64,000 bases of DNA. It comes from Takashimella koratensis. Taxonomy: Eukaryota; Basidiomycota; Tremellomycetes; Trichosporonales; Tetragoniomycetaceae. The DNA lies in the NCBI GenBank assembly GCA_003116875.1, contig BCKT01000003.1, positions 127,143-191,142 on the forward strand, written 5' to 3'. Both the position numbers and the translations under genes were made by a program. Of this stretch, positions 11,326-23,656 are shown in pieces (position 1 is the first letter of the stretch; every line of letters begins with the position of its first letter). The notes beneath the pieces are model-generated. The model was not told the origin of the DNA and ran no database searches. It worked only from the letters and a program-made list of their open reading frames with translations.

Positions 11326-13232
11326 ATGTCGACTCCAGGTGACCCCGTAATGGAGACAGCAAGCACCCCGGCACCATCCGTGGAAGGCGCTGAAACCATC
11401 GCTACTGCGCCCTCGGTCGATGCCGTCGAAAGCACGACGGAGAGAGAACTGCCGTCTCTCCCTGCTGTCGATACCAGTAAACAAGCATGGACTTTTGTAC
11501 TCGCGTCTTTCTTGGTGGAAATGCTGCTCTGGGGTCCGCTAGTCACTTCAGGTGTCTTCCTCAAGTATTATTCGGCGCTGCCAGAGTTTGCGACCTCGTC
11601 CGAGACAAAGATCTCGTTAATCGGAACGTTGTCGTTGTTCTTCGCCTGTAAGCTGTCGCCCTAGCGTCTTTTCGGTGGTGCAATCAACTGACACCGCGCA
11701 GATTCGGCAGGATTCCCTCTCTTGTACTTGTTCAACAGATACTCGAGGTACATGGAGTTTGCGCTTTGGGTCGGACTCATCATCTGCTCGACATCGTTAC
11801 TCATCGCGAGCTTTGCCAAGACCGTCGAGCTCCTCATCTTCTTCCAGGGAGTTCTTCCTGGTGAGTGATGACTGATCACAGCTACTATGAATATCCCAGT
11901 GTATCTAACACTTGTTCAGGTATTGCCGCTGCGCTCTGTGCCTTCCCAATCATTCGCTGGATTCCAGAGTAAGTCCTTGAACCGTTCTGCATCTTTTTAG
12001 TCGGTCCCCAAGCTAATCGCTCACAGGTGGTTTGACAAGCGCAAGGGCTCTGCGGCTGGCGTCATCTTCTCAGGCGGTGGAGTTGGTGGAGTCGTGAGTG
12101 ATTCCTCAGACACCTCTCCAATACCAGGTACTGACCTCTTCTCACCGCAGTACATGCCAATCCTGTTCCAATTTCTCCTCGACCGATTGGGGTACCAGTG
12201 GACTCTGCGCATCTTGGCCATCACAACTGCTGCCGTTGCCGTGAGTCGCGAACAATGATTCGCGACTTGATGTAAGACCATTTTCTGACATACTTGCGAT
12301 CCAGGGCGTTGCCATCTGCTTCGTTCACCCTCGTATCCCAATTGGTCCCAGAGCTCAAGTTATCAACATGCCTATGCCCTCCTTCCTCGATACGTTCTTG
12401 GGATATGGATTCTTTGGATGTTTCTTGAGCTCCCTCTTGCAAGCCTTTGGCTTCTTGTAAGTTTCAGCGATACATCCGGTAACCGCAAGTACTGAGAACT
12501 ACTAGCAATGTCGGACTGTTCCTTCCTCGGTTCTCGGACACACTCGAGTCTAGTGCTGGTGCTGGGTTGCTGTCAGCTTTCAACGTCAGCTGCATTGGAG
12601 CGGCGCTACTTTGGGGTAACCTCAGTGACGTGAGTGTACCCTTAGCTTGCGACCGACTTGTGCGTCTGCTGATCACTTGCGCAGCGTCTCAAACCAGCAT
12701 TCACGATGGCCGCGAGCTCGCTACTCGGCTGCCTCCTCGTTTTAACAATGTGGGGATTCGGCGGCGGCATCGGTCTACCTGTCCTCGCGCCTTTCGCCAT
12801 TACATTTGGACTCATGACAGGCGGTTTCACATCGATGCTTCCTCAGAGTGCATTCATCATCGTCGGTAACGACAAGCAGAAGCAGAACATGGTCTTCCAA
12901 GGTAAGTCCGGGCGCTGTTCTTCGAGAACTTTCACGTGTCTGATCGTGTCTGCGCAGGCTTTTCTGTCGCTCGTGGTCTCGGTGCAGTGCTAGGGCCGAC
13001 TGCGGGTGCAGAATTATACCGCATGCCCTCTGCATTCGGGGCAAACCGATGGGGCGCCGCAGGGTCTCCAGGTATGGTCGGTCTGGTCGCTGCCAGTCTA
13101 GCCGGCAGTGCTCTCGTCGGGTTACTCTTCGCCCACGCTACCGACGTCTTCAAGTGGCTTACTAGTCATATCAAAGTCGGATCGGGTGTCCGTTCGGAAC
13201 AGTTTGAGATGTCAGTCCGCCCGAGAGAGTAG
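11326..13232 (+). CDS. MFS transporter, monocarboxylate-transporter-like
   Basis: Predicted plasma-membrane carrier of the MCT/MCH branch of the major facilitator superfamily. Multiple exons join in frame. A Ser/Thr/Pro-rich N-terminal tail of about 55 residues precedes the first membrane helix (TFVLASFLVEMLLWGPLVTS). Further landmarks are FFQGVLPGIAAALCAFPIIR, the interdomain WFDKRKGSAAGVIFSGGGVG (a typical MCT 'W F x K R R' loop), and helices to LVGLLFAHATDVFK. The last exon ends at TAG 13230-13232. Fungal members move monocarboxylates, riboflavin or other small organic acids; the substrate is not readable here. Confidence 0.85.
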
Positions 13233-13337
13233 AAGAAGCTGCGTGAATGACGGCCTGTATCGCTGGATGTACTGCGTATACTTGACATCGCGGAGGAAAC
13301 GCTACGTGTCTCGGTATGGGCATACTGAGTACTTCTC

Positions 13338-14828
13338 TTAGAACTCGAACTTTTCTCCGATCACCTGCTCAGAAAGCGCCCACATCCTGTCCTCGAGCTC
13401 CTGCAAGTGGAGGAGAGGAGGCCCCGCGTCAGCTAAGGGTCGAGGAAATCAGAAACGAGCGACTTACAACACCCTGGGCAAAGTCGGCGAGGCCATCGGG
13501 CTTCTTCTCAGCGTGGTCGTCAACGTATCCGCCGTTGTACGCTAGACTCGTCAGCTTGGTTAACGGGAGCAAGTTCAGACTGAGTCTCGACTTACTCTTA
13601 GGAAGCTCTGGGTCGAAGCTGGTGACGATGTATCTGCGACTGAGTCAACAAAGACTCCAACGTAGATGTCAATGGAGGGACGTACGGTGCAACACCGTTC
13701 TGGAGGGTGGCCATCGCCTCGGACCGAATGCGCCCCGTCTCGTCGGTGAAGCCTGGGGAATATCAGCATCATAATGGTACCCGAACCTCGGCACAGACTT
13801 CACATACCCATACGCTGCTTCTGCTCCGCAGAGAGGTGTCGAGACAGACCGGTGTAGATCCCTGTCTCTCGTCAGTCCTTAGTCTCTTTGAATGAATGAC
13901 TATCGATGCTACTCACATCCCGGCGAAAGACTAAAAGCATGGACTTTCCCACCCGACTTGCGTGCCAACGCCGCCGCGAAGAGATGGTTATAAGTCTTCG
14001 AAGCAGGGTAGACGCCCGGTGAGTACGATTCGGGGTTGTTGTAGTGTGGGTCATCCCAGTTGATTCCTTTGCCCATCTTGTGTGCGCCCGAACCGACGAC
14101 GACGATTCGAGGGGGTTGAGGAGCGGTGAACATCTTAGGAAGGAGGAGTCTGCACCAGGTCAGTGACGATGCGTTGGCAATGAGGAGGTGGGGGCGTACT
14201 TGGTGAAGAGGAAAGGGCCAAAGTGGTTGGTGGCGCTGGTCAGTTCGAGTCCGTCTTCGGTGTGAGTCAAGGGCACTCCCGCGACACCCGCGTTATGGAT
14301 GAGTACCTGGACTTTAGTCAGCCAAGGGTCGGAAGTCGAGACATATGAAGTCGAAACACATAGTCAACTCACATCAATGGTCTCGGGCCAGCTGTTGACC
14401 TCAGCTGCAGCCTTTCGAACGCTAGCGAGAGAGCTGATGTCGACAATCAACGACTTGAGTGGAGCGCCAGGGGTCTCTTTCTTGATTGATTCAAGGGTCT
14501 CGTCCATCCTGCGAACAACAGGTCAGTCCGAGGTCAGCGATGGGGATGGCGTGTATCTTTTCTGCGGTGGTTGTCGGTGGAACTCACTTGGACTGGGAGC
14601 GGGCGGTGAGGATCACCAGCGCGGGGTCGAACTTGACCAGCGTCGAGGCACATTCAGCACCAATACCACCCATCGACGCCCCGGTGATAAGAACTGTAGG
14701 TGAGGATCAGTCATTGTCAGACATTTGGGAACAAACAGAAGCACAGACTCACCAGTCTTGCCCTTGATGTAGCTAGCCAGGGACTGAGCGATCTCCAGTC
14801 CGATCTTTGGGGTCGTAGCAGTTGCCAT
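13338..14828 (-). CDS. Short-chain dehydrogenase/reductase (retinol-dehydrogenase-like)
   Basis: NAD(P)-dependent oxidoreductase of the classical SDR family with many short exons. The N-terminus (MATATTPKIGLEIAQ) splices to VLITGASMGGIG, the cofactor-binding TGxxxGIG motif. Next come ARSQSK, VDISSL, an NAG active-site strand (VLIHNAGVAG), VVVGSGAHKMG and the catalytic YPASK. The C-terminal exon ends QVIGEKFEF with TAA at 13338-13340. The order and spacing match the WWOX/retinol dehydrogenase type common in fungal secondary metabolism and detoxification. Substrate unknown. About 440 nt upstream of its start holds no other gene. Confidence 0.8.
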
Positions 14829-15268
14829 CTTCTGTTCTGTTTTATTTTGATTCGTGCAAGTCAAGCGGATACTTGCTCAGCGATCCCGAGATCCACGGGT
14901 AATTTATACCCACCAGCAAGGGATCGTCGCGGCTCGGCGAAACAAATAAAACGTCACGTGAGACCCCGAAGACCGAGGTCTCCGGCGCCCGTACGTATCG
15001 GTGGCGTTCGGGCGAGTCTGAAACGCGTCGGCGATCGTGAGGTAGGAACACAAGTGGGATATTGTGCCAATTATGTAATTGAGTAGCCCCCTGGGTAGGT
15101 TTCTGGGAAGTGTGTCTGCTGACACATCACTCGAACGGCATAACATGGGACCGTCGTGGTGCCAGAAACTCTCACTGTTTGGAAGCCCTGGCCATACCCG
15201 CCAGAAATCCGTGACGTGGATCAAGCTGAAAACTGGGACACCCAATGACATTGCAAGTCTTGAACATC

Positions 15269-16629
15269 TTACTCGAACAGCAGGGTCTTGCCAGCATCGG
15301 CACTAGCCCTAGCCAATTCGATTATCCTAATACAATCCCTCGACTGTTCCGCTTTCACTTTAACCTCCATCTCACCTCTGATCGCTTTTGCCAAATCGGT
15401 ATAATACTTCCCCAACTCGCCTCGCTTGGTCTCGACTTTCCCGACCCACAGACCCCGATTCTCGGTTTGCGAAGGGAGGACTTGCGTCTTGGTTGTGAGA
15501 ACACCAGAGTCGGAGGGGTCTTCAAACCCGAAACTTGGGTCGGTGATTGCCATTCCAGCCCCGATTTGGTCTTCTTGAGGGTCCACTCCGAATTTCAGGA
15601 ACGAGCCCTCTGTCCCGCGTGCAAAATATTTCAAGTTGGGTCGCCTATCAATGGAGAGCCTGTTAGCAGATGAATAGACGAATGGGTATGAGGAGAGAAC
15701 GCAGATAGGTATGGAGTCACTTACATGAACGACTCCATCATGTTTTTGATGGTCACCACCAGATCCGCCTTGTCACCGCTGTACTGAAGGATGACAGTGT
15801 ACCAAACATCCGTGGTGGTACTACCTCCTTGTGGTGCGCGATAGAACCCCGTCACACTCGCCGGGCGCCCAAAGAGAGTGAGCGCTTGGTCAACTGGGCA
15901 CAAGGTCAGCTTTTGACCTCTGTTAGGTAGACACGACGTACTGGTGTGACTCCCAAGGCCGAAGAGAAGACCGTCACCGGGCTGGTACGGCTTTGTCGGT
16001 GTCCCAAAGGATATATCCCAATCGTAGTGCATCTGACACTCGCGGACTTGTCCCAGAGCGCCTGAGAGGATCAGTTCCTCCAGAGTTGTAAAGTCGGAGT
16101 CGTATCGGCGACCTGGTGGTTAAGCTTGGTCAGCAACTAACTGGTCGCGTAGGAGAAAAAGACTATAAACTTACTCTGGAAGACGGTGAGGATCTTGCCC
16201 GATTGTTTCTGAAGCGCAAGAAGCTCGTCTGCTTCCTTCGAGGTCGCGGTGAACGGCTTCTCAACCACCACTACGATCCCCTATCAGCCCTCCAAGCCCT
16301 TCCACTTCCACTTCATACCCCTGAGCAAACTCACCATTCATACCTGCTTTCAAAGCCAACTTTGCCATCTCCGCATGTGTCCCTACTCCGGTCGTCACCA
16401 CCACCACCTCAGTCTCTTTATCGCCAAAGAACCCCTCGGCGTTGCTGTACCTCTTCGCGGCCGGGTAATCCACCTCACACGAACTTCCTGGTTTCCCACG
16501 GACAGTAGGCGCATCAGAACGCTGCAAGAACGCATGGATGACGTAGGATGGATCGGAAGCGATGAAGGGTAGGTGGAAAGTACGTGCTGAGAAACCGTAG
16601 CCTACGATACCGACTTTAATGGGTGACAT
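15269..16629 (-). CDS. Gfo/Idh/MocA family oxidoreductase
   Basis: NAD(P)-dependent oxidoreductase acting on a sugar or sugar-derivative. The first exon shows the Rossmann start KVGIVGYGFSARTFHLPF and VVVTTGVGTHAEMAKLAL. After a short intron comes VVVEKPFTATSKEADEL, the EKP signature whose Lys is catalytic in the family. MHYDWDISFGTP and GDGLLFGLGSHT follow, the latter being the G-x-G-x-H substrate-site motif. The C-terminal exon continues as a beta-rich Gfo domain and stops at 15269. The ATG at 16629 is preferred because it directly precedes the Rossmann strand. The nearby 3-hydroxyisobutyrate dehydrogenase-like gene and SDR suggest a carbohydrate or acid catabolic neighbourhood, which is inference. 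Confidence 0.85.
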
Positions 16630-17618
16630 GATGAAGTGGGCGATGCGAAAGTCTGAGCGAGAGAACGGGGGCGGTTAAACCGTGGTAGAGAGCATGTGCC
16701 AAGGCGGGCTACGATGGCCGGCGGCGGATATACCCGGTCCCTCCACCTCAGTCGTCCTTGGCCAGCGAGGAAGTCAAGTTGCACCTCCACATCGCGTTGA
16801 AGCCAGGTGAATGGCGCCTTTGATAAGAAAGAGGAACACTTTGTGAAGCGCAAGTCATCGAACTCCAACTCTCGCGTTGAACTTGTCTGTCAAGGCGAAA
16901 ATAACTTCGTAGAGCAAAGGTAATCTGAAAATCACGGACCCCCGCGGTCAAATCACTCGACCGAAGTATTGCGGCGCAGACTATGAATAACGCATACCTA
17001 CCCTAGGTTTTGTCGTGACTCCCAGAGTTCTAAGTGCTCCCACGCAGCAATGTCCTATCCACACTACTCCGCAACGTGGTCGGAACGCTTTCCGAGCGGT
17101 CCGTCAACGCCCCGAACCTTTTAGATCCCCCGGCAACGCTACCCGAACCGTATTTACGCTTGTCTTTTCGGACGAGATCGACGGTTCAGCGTTCTCCTGA
17201 ACCCTTGGATTCCAGCCGACTCTTGCGTCACATTGGCACAAGTCTTGCTTTTTGAACCTCCTCGGTCGGTTCACAGAGGAGCATCCGATTCAAACTACCC
17301 ACAGGGTCCGGAACGATACATGGAGTGACGAGATAGCCGCGGGTATGGTAGTTTGCCGAAACGGTCGCTGGGATCGAGACCATGCCCCGAGCTTAGACAA
17401 CACATGGTGACTTGACGATGTAGTAAACATATCCGGAACGATGTTGGATGGGCATTACGTTAGGTTGGAAGAGACGGCAATTGCAGGTAATGGGTGAGTC
17501 CAACGGGTGGGCGCAAAGTCGCTCTCCTCCATGATGTTGATCCATATCTTGCGCGGTTGAATCGTCTTCCTCAATAGCTATTAACAGCAACGCTCAGCCC
17601 TATTGAACCAGCAGGATA
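16630..17618. other. Divergent intergenic region, about 1 kb
   Basis: Lies between the Gfo/Idh/MocA gene (-) and the two-domain dehydrogenase (+). No coding frame here resembles a protein. In particular I looked for an upstream Rossmann exon that could complete the neighbouring dehydrogenase and found none with a GxGxxG pattern. Confidence 0.5.
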
Positions 17619-19713
17619 ATGAACATGGAGAGGGTCTTGAAAGTCAGTCAACGATATGGACTGCAAAGACCACAGGCTGACTCATGCAGGAGCTGGATAT
17701 TGCAGGTATCACAAGCCCAGCGTCTGTGCAGGCTGCATCGGTAAGCACGGAAACACAGACACTGCTCTTTCCAAACTGACTTGTATCTCAGACTATTAAG
17801 GACCTCGTTGAACCCGCGGTTCTTGTCGGCGATGTCGATTCGCAGATTTTGGCGTCTCTTAACAAGGCGAACCCCGCGTTGGTGGTCGGTATCATCACCC
17901 CGCTACGCGCCTCTCAACCTGGCACCCCCCGTGCCGTCGCCGCAGGGACTTTCAACGCGGAGACACTCTCCATTCTCGCGGCTAGCAAACACGTGACGGT
18001 TCTCGGTACGGACCCAGCTTTCGCACCGTCCTATGCTCTTGTCGAGAACTCGGCCTGCGCAACTCTCACAGCAATCGCTGGGTACGTCACAGCTCTCGAG
18101 AATGGATCATGTTGTTCTGACCTGCTGCTAGAGAAGCATACAGATTGGGATCTAAAACAGGTCTGGACCTGTCGCTTCTGTACCGAGCTCTTTCAGGGGG
18201 CGCTGGTTCTTCCTGGTGAGCCTTTTCTAGTTTTTGAGGTATATCCAATTCTTCTTACGCGTCGCAGGCCGTTTCGCGAACTTGTCCCCGAGTTGCTGAG
18301 GGCTGACAAGACTGCCTCTCCCAATGGCCTTACCTTACGAGAAGCGAAACTAGCAGTCGTGAGTCGACATTTTCCAGTTCTCAACATTTAGCAATTGTTA
18401 AACCGATTCAGTCAAAAGCGCTTGCTGTTGCCGCTCAGGAATCGTGCTTTTCACCTCTCACATCCCTCGCGTTGCAAGCATACCAAGCTGCAGAAGACGG
18501 TACCGCCGACCAGTCTGCGATGGCTGCTGCTGGAGACGTTCCCTCTGCACCTCTTGCCAACGGTGATACTAAACCCATATCTGTCGTCCCGGCTACCCCG
18601 AGCAAAGTCGGATTCATCGGCCTCGGAGCCATGGGTAGCCGCATGGCAAACGGTAAGAACGCCCACACTTCTCAAGTTTCACCCAGATCCTAACAATTCA
18701 TAGTCCTCACGGTCGAAGGTATTCCGACTTGGGGGTATGACGTGTGGGAACCTTCACGCGTCGCTCATTCCCAGACCGGAGGTCAGGTCGCCGACACTCT
18801 GGTTGGCTGTTCACAGGACGCCGATATCTTGTTGCTCATGGTGATCAACGCTGCTCAGGTTGAGAGTGTCCTCCTCGCTCCGGGAGTCTTGCAAAGTAGG
18901 CTTGGTCGAAGATCCAATGTCACTTCCAGTACTCCCTGACACGTACAGGTATGGCTCCTAACTCTGTCGTGCTCGTGATGAGCACCATCCCACCCACCGA
19001 GGCGATCCGTATCACAAATGCCATACAAGCCATTCGCAGTGACGTCCATCTCATCGACTGCCCTGTGTCTGGTGGTACACCCCGAGCTGCCACTGGTGAT
19101 CTCATGATCCTGGCGGGAGGGTTTGAGGACGCTGGACCCAACAGTGGAAAGGCGCTCAAGGTGTTACAGCTCTTGAGTGGGCGTCAAGGTAACTCTGAAA
19201 ACTTGGTACTGGTACCAGGCGGAGTGGGGAAAGGTTCCGCGGTCAAGCTTGTCAATCAACACCTAGCAGGTATGTCTGGTAGTTTTCCGGCTTTCACCCC
19301 AACTTTCTAATCTCTTGGTCCACCTTAACTGACATCGTTCAGGGACACACCTCTGCACAGTCATGGAGACTTTGGCATTCGCCACCAAACTTGGACTTCC
19401 CAGCTACCCAACACACGCACTCCTTATGACTGGCCCCGCTTGGTCCTGGATGTTGGGCCACCGAGGTCTCAACATGCTCAAGGGTCTCATTCAGCCGCCG
19501 ACCTCCGCAGTCAACATCTTCGTGAAAGACGCAACCATTGTCGTGACCGAAGCAGCGACGTTGAAGGTCTCGATCCCGATTGCGGCGATGACCCAGCAGT
19601 TGTTCATATGGGGGAAGAGTCTTGGTTGGGGATTGGACGATGATTCGAGTTTGGTTAGGTTGTGGAATCCGTCAGGGGTTGATGTGGCTGGGTTTGCTGC
19701 ACAGTCGGCTTGA
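17619..19713 (+). CDS. Two-domain 6PGDH/3-hydroxyisobutyrate dehydrogenase-like protein
   Basis: Probable NAD-linked beta-hydroxyacid dehydrogenase. The second half is a full family member: KVGFIGLGAMGSRMAN (dinucleotide motif), DCPVSGGTPRAATGDL (substrate motif), GKGSAVKLVNQHLAG (catalytic Lys region) and a helical C-terminal domain. The first half resembles only the later part of another 6PGDH unit (LDIAGITSPASVQAAS, EAYRLGSKTGLDLSLLYRALSGGAGSSW) and lacks a GxGxxG strand. A start at 17619 (MNMERVLK, then an intron) makes the first domain short. Fused dehydrogenases of this sort occur in fungal threonate/erythronate-type catabolism. Introns joined in frame include 18082-18132 and 18216-18267 (approximate). 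The start is uncertain; the C-terminal half is secure. Confidence 0.7.
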
Positions 19714-19950
19714 AGACACAGAACAAACAAGATGGAAGTGCAATGAAACAATTGGTACTTCTCATCGATCGACAGAGCTGTGACACAGGCCACAACAAAT
19801 TTGACTTTTTTTGACTTGGGGACACGTAGTGTCTCCCTACCTTCAACAAAACTGTGTGTCTTGAAAAAGCAATAAACGAACATGGGTTGCATCTGATAAC
19901 ATATCCTTCTTCATTCATTGTTTATATTCAAAGCCTACCAAAATGTGATT

Positions 19951-21800
19951 TTACTTTGCGACTTGGGTTTGATAGCTAACACCAAGCTCCATACCCGGCT
20001 GAGCGTTGTGGTGTTCCTCGACTTCTGGCATTGCCGGGTACGGGTACTTCATGATTAGAAGCTTCATGATGATCGCGCCAACCGAGATAGCAACCAGGAA
20101 CGCACTACGCAAGGTCAGCCCGGTTTTCTTTCACAAACGTTCAAAACCTACAGAGTTGTGCCAAATCCGGGGAAGTAACGTGGGGCATCGGTGGAAGGCC
20201 ACAGAAATGCTCCATAGATTGAAGCCGCATTACCTGCAGCATTGACTGCGGCCTGAGCTATAGCTCGTTTCTCAGGTGGCCAAACGACGACGTTCGATAC
20301 CCAAATGAGGACAAGCGGACAACAACACCAGATCCCAGCTGCTGCGAAGCAAAGGAAGACATATTGGACGATGTGGTTGGTCGTTCCCATGATGACTGCG
20401 AAACTAACTGCGGAGACCATACCGCATGCGGCGAGATGATAGCCGCGCTCGTTGCGGATATCCGAGAGGAAACAGACAGGTAGGATGCAGACGACGCAAG
20501 TCATGTCTGAAGGCCGTCAGTAGAACTGGAAAAAGAAGTACTTACAGATAGGGACTGTCATATACTGCACAGTCGTGCCCTTGTACCCAAGTGAACCGAC
20601 CAGGGTGGGGATGAAATAAGTAATGGTGAGAGCACCAGTCGCCATGGTGTACAGAAACGTGAACACCTTTTGGCTCGTTAGCTACTTGACTTGGTTCTTC
20701 TCGTAACATGACCTACATATGTGCGCCAGTCCTTCATCGCAGCTTTGAACGACTCCCAATGACCCATGTGCTCTCGAGAAACATCTTGAGAGAGACCCAT
20801 ACCGCCTTCCATCACACGATAAATGGCGTTTCTCCTCTTCGGTGAGCCAGGTGGTCGTAGCGGGGAAATCAGGAAGCACCATGAACGCCAAGCAAGCCGC
20901 ACAGACTGTAGCCAGTCCTTCAATCTTAATATGTTAACACAAATCGCATTGTTATCTCTCTCGACTCACGATGAATAGCCATTGCCATCCGTGCAAGCCT
21001 CGAACTCCATTTAAATTACCGATGATTGCGCCTGCCAAGATACCGCCGATGGCTCCTGACATTGGTGATCCAAGCCACCAAAGACAAAATCGACGTGCAA
21101 GTTCATTGGGCTTGTACCCTGTGGTCAAGTCGATGAGCACAAATTGCCACAAGTTGGAAGTCAAACGCATGCTTACAGGAAGATAAAAAGAAGATGACAC
21201 CGGGTGAGAAGCCGCTCTCAGCGAGTCCAAGCACAGCTCGAATACCGGCGAGAGACTGGTAGTTTTTACTGGCTGCAAGAGCCATCGCAACACAGCCCCA
21301 GACGAAAATAATGCTCGGCAAGTAGATAGAAGGGCGCACACGAGAAAGGACCATGTTACTGGGAATCTCCCCCAGGCAGTACCCTGAGGCAGCTGTCAGC
21401 GATTGCTGACGTGCCGTGACTTTGGAAACTTACCGATGAAAAACACGAGCAGCGCAACAGAGTACTGAGTCGAGGTCATGTGGAGGTCGGCCATCATCCC
21501 TCCGGAGTAGGCGTTACCAATGTTGCTTCCTGTCTACTGTGAGTCTCGTGGCATCTGACAGCGTGCAGCAGGTATTACTCACGGTCCAAGTTGGAAAACA
21601 TAAACATGAGCCACACCGCAGGCTGTCGACTTGTTTAGCAACTTTCCTGATCCCTGCAAGTGAAATGGAGTACTGACCACAATGCGAAAGTCGATCTTCC
21701 TGACTAGCCTACGCTCCGCCTCGGGACTGATGGCGGTGGGATCGTTTGCGAGTGCCTCTTCAATGTGGCGAGAGTCGCCCAGGACTTTGTCTGCCTCCAT
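19951..21800 (-). CDS. Dal5-type MFS transporter with apparent frameshift
   Basis: Anion:cation symporter branch of MFS (allantoate, nicotinate or other organic acid uptake). The N-terminus MEADKVLGDSRHIEEAL is followed by spliced exons with LASRVRPS-type loops, FLSS, WYKPNELARRFCLWW, GLHGWQWLFIIEGLATV, LPDFPATTTWLTEEEK, EGGMGLSQDVSREHMGHW and the C-terminal half ending SYQTQVAK. The reading frame breaks near 20828: TTTWLTEEEK and AIYRVMEGGMG are in different frames, separated by one surplus base, with no plausible intron that keeps both conserved segments. A 43-nt GT-AG excision would restore frame only by deleting the conserved LPDFPATTTWLTE. So the gene is either a recent pseudogene or carries a sequence error. 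It is divergent from the second SDR. Confidence 0.75.
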
Positions 21801-22669
21801 GGTGATGTTGTAGGGGTGGGTAAAGACTGGGTGGATCTCGACCTGGCTTCACACTCAGCTGTCTTATCATTGACTGCAGACATGCCTCGTTTCCAAGTTC
21901 CTGCGTGCCACCAACTAGCTCCGAGTGTTGTGGGGCGACCCCGGGTATGCTGTTGGCCCCGGACCGATACCTCCAACGTCCCCAGGGCCCCGAGCTATTT
22001 TCAACCTTGCACAGTCGTCGATCCGGGTTGAAGTTCAGGTCGTGGATCTCGATCGTGCATCGTCAGAGGAGGAGCTAGCATGGACCGCATGGGACCGCAT
22101 GTCAGGTTGAACGTTTAGCAGAGGATTGGTCCGGCGGTCTGGAGTCAGCCGCCGATCCGAGCTAGTCAGGTAGCTCGATAGCCGTTGAGTGCCGCCAACT
22201 GCCTCGAAACCTAGCCCGAGCTCCACCGCAAGGCTCGCCCGCCTTCGGCAAGTTTTACTGACATTGACACATATTTCAATTTCGCGGCGTCCCTCGGGCA
22301 ACTAGGCTCCGAGGGGGCCGAAGACTTCGGGTCGGCTTGTTGTGGAGCGACTCCCAGCAACTGTCGACCAAGTCGTGAGCTTCACCAGCGGGCCCTCGAC
22401 GGAGAGAGCAAGTCCATATCACGCTCATCCTGCGTGGATGTAGCAGACGCACTCAAGTGGGTATCTCTCACGTCTAGGTCAATGGCAGCTCTTCCATCTT
22501 GGGACATGTTTCCACCCTTGCCTGTAAATGTGTGGTGGTCATCTTCTGTAGGGTCGGGGTCGGCCATGCTAGGCTCGGGCATACAACTGATCGCCCACGG
22601 CCAGCCCTCTTCATATATGACCTCTGCTTTGCTGCCGCAAATCGGTACCGGTAGTAGCGTTAAGCCAAC
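21801..22669. other. Divergent intergenic region, 869 nt
   Basis: Shared upstream region of the Dal5-type carrier (-) and the second SDR (+). No frame here has protein character. I saw no repeat or RNA gene. Confidence 0.5.
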
Positions 22670-23656
22670 ATGCCAAGTTACGAACGCAGTGTTGTGATCA
22701 CGGGCGGCAGTAGCGGCATCGGCCAATTCTGCGCATATCACCTCGCATCCGCTCGTCCAGACTTGCTTGTGATCATCGCTAGTAGGGTGAGTATCCTGTG
22801 GGCTGGCGCCGTCAGACCCTGACACCTTACATGCCCAGACCCCGCCGACGGCCAAGTCGCCCGAGAACGTTGAGTACCGCGAGCTCGACCTCGCCTCTCG
22901 CAACTCTGTGCGCTCCTTTGCATCCACTTGCACTCTCCCCATCCAGGCTCTCATCCTCAACGCCGGTCTAGCCACGGGCTTCAGCCTAACTTATACCCCT
23001 GACGGCATCGAGACCGGTTTCGCAGTCAACCACGTCGGCCACGCGCTTCTTTTTTTCCTTCTGAAGGACAAGCTGCTCGACGACGCCTCTATCGTCTCGG
23101 TATCATCGGCAACGCACGACCCAAAACATTATGGGAAGAACTCGGCAGTGTGGTCGACCACCGACGAAGTTGCCAGAGCCATCTCACCAGAGATGCAGAA
23201 CCCGAGGATCCGATATCCAACCAGCAAGTTGGCCAATATAATGTTCGCCTATGCTCTAGATCGCCGGGCTATCGAAGCCGGGCATCATTGGAAGGTCAAT
23301 GCGTACACCCCTGGTTTCGCACCGGGCACTAACCTCTCTAGGGGTGAGTCAATGTGCAGCCTTGTTACAGATGCTCATCATACATAGACGCCCCGTGGGT
23401 GTTCCGCATGCTCGTCGGATACGTCTTACCCCGTATCCTCTGGCTGTTCCGCCTATTCGGTCGCACCGTCTACAAACCCAACGAGTCGGGTGCGGCTCTG
23501 GCCGACCTCGTTCTCAACAAGCAGATGTCCGGCAAGTACATTTCGGTGCATACCGTCAAGGCGTCAAGCGATGTCAGCTACGACGTGGGCAAGCAAGACG
23601 AGTTGTGGGACTGGACGGTCAAGGAGCTTGCCATCCCCAATGCTGGGGCCCTCTAG
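22670..23656 (+). CDS. Short-chain dehydrogenase/reductase
   Basis: NAD(P)-dependent SDR. The start MPSYERSVVITGGSSGIGQ gives the TGxxxGIG cofactor motif at residues 11-18. An intron (about 22789-22838) joins ASR to TPPTAKSPENVEYRELDL, where the D-L pair binds adenine. LILNAG, VSSATHD (catalytic Ser), YPTSK (catalytic Tyr/Lys) and VNAYTPGFAPGTNLSR follow. A second intron leads to a C-terminal exon with a hydrophobic helix (VFRMLVGYVLPRILWLFRLF), which may associate with membrane, and the end PNAGAL. The overall type resembles protochlorophyllide-reductase/retinol-dehydrogenase-like SDRs. Substrate unknown. Confidence 0.85.

Noticed and set aside
22382..22975. 197-codon minus-strand frame overlapping the second SDR start
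   Set aside because: It is antisense to the SDR's first two exons and has no domain character.
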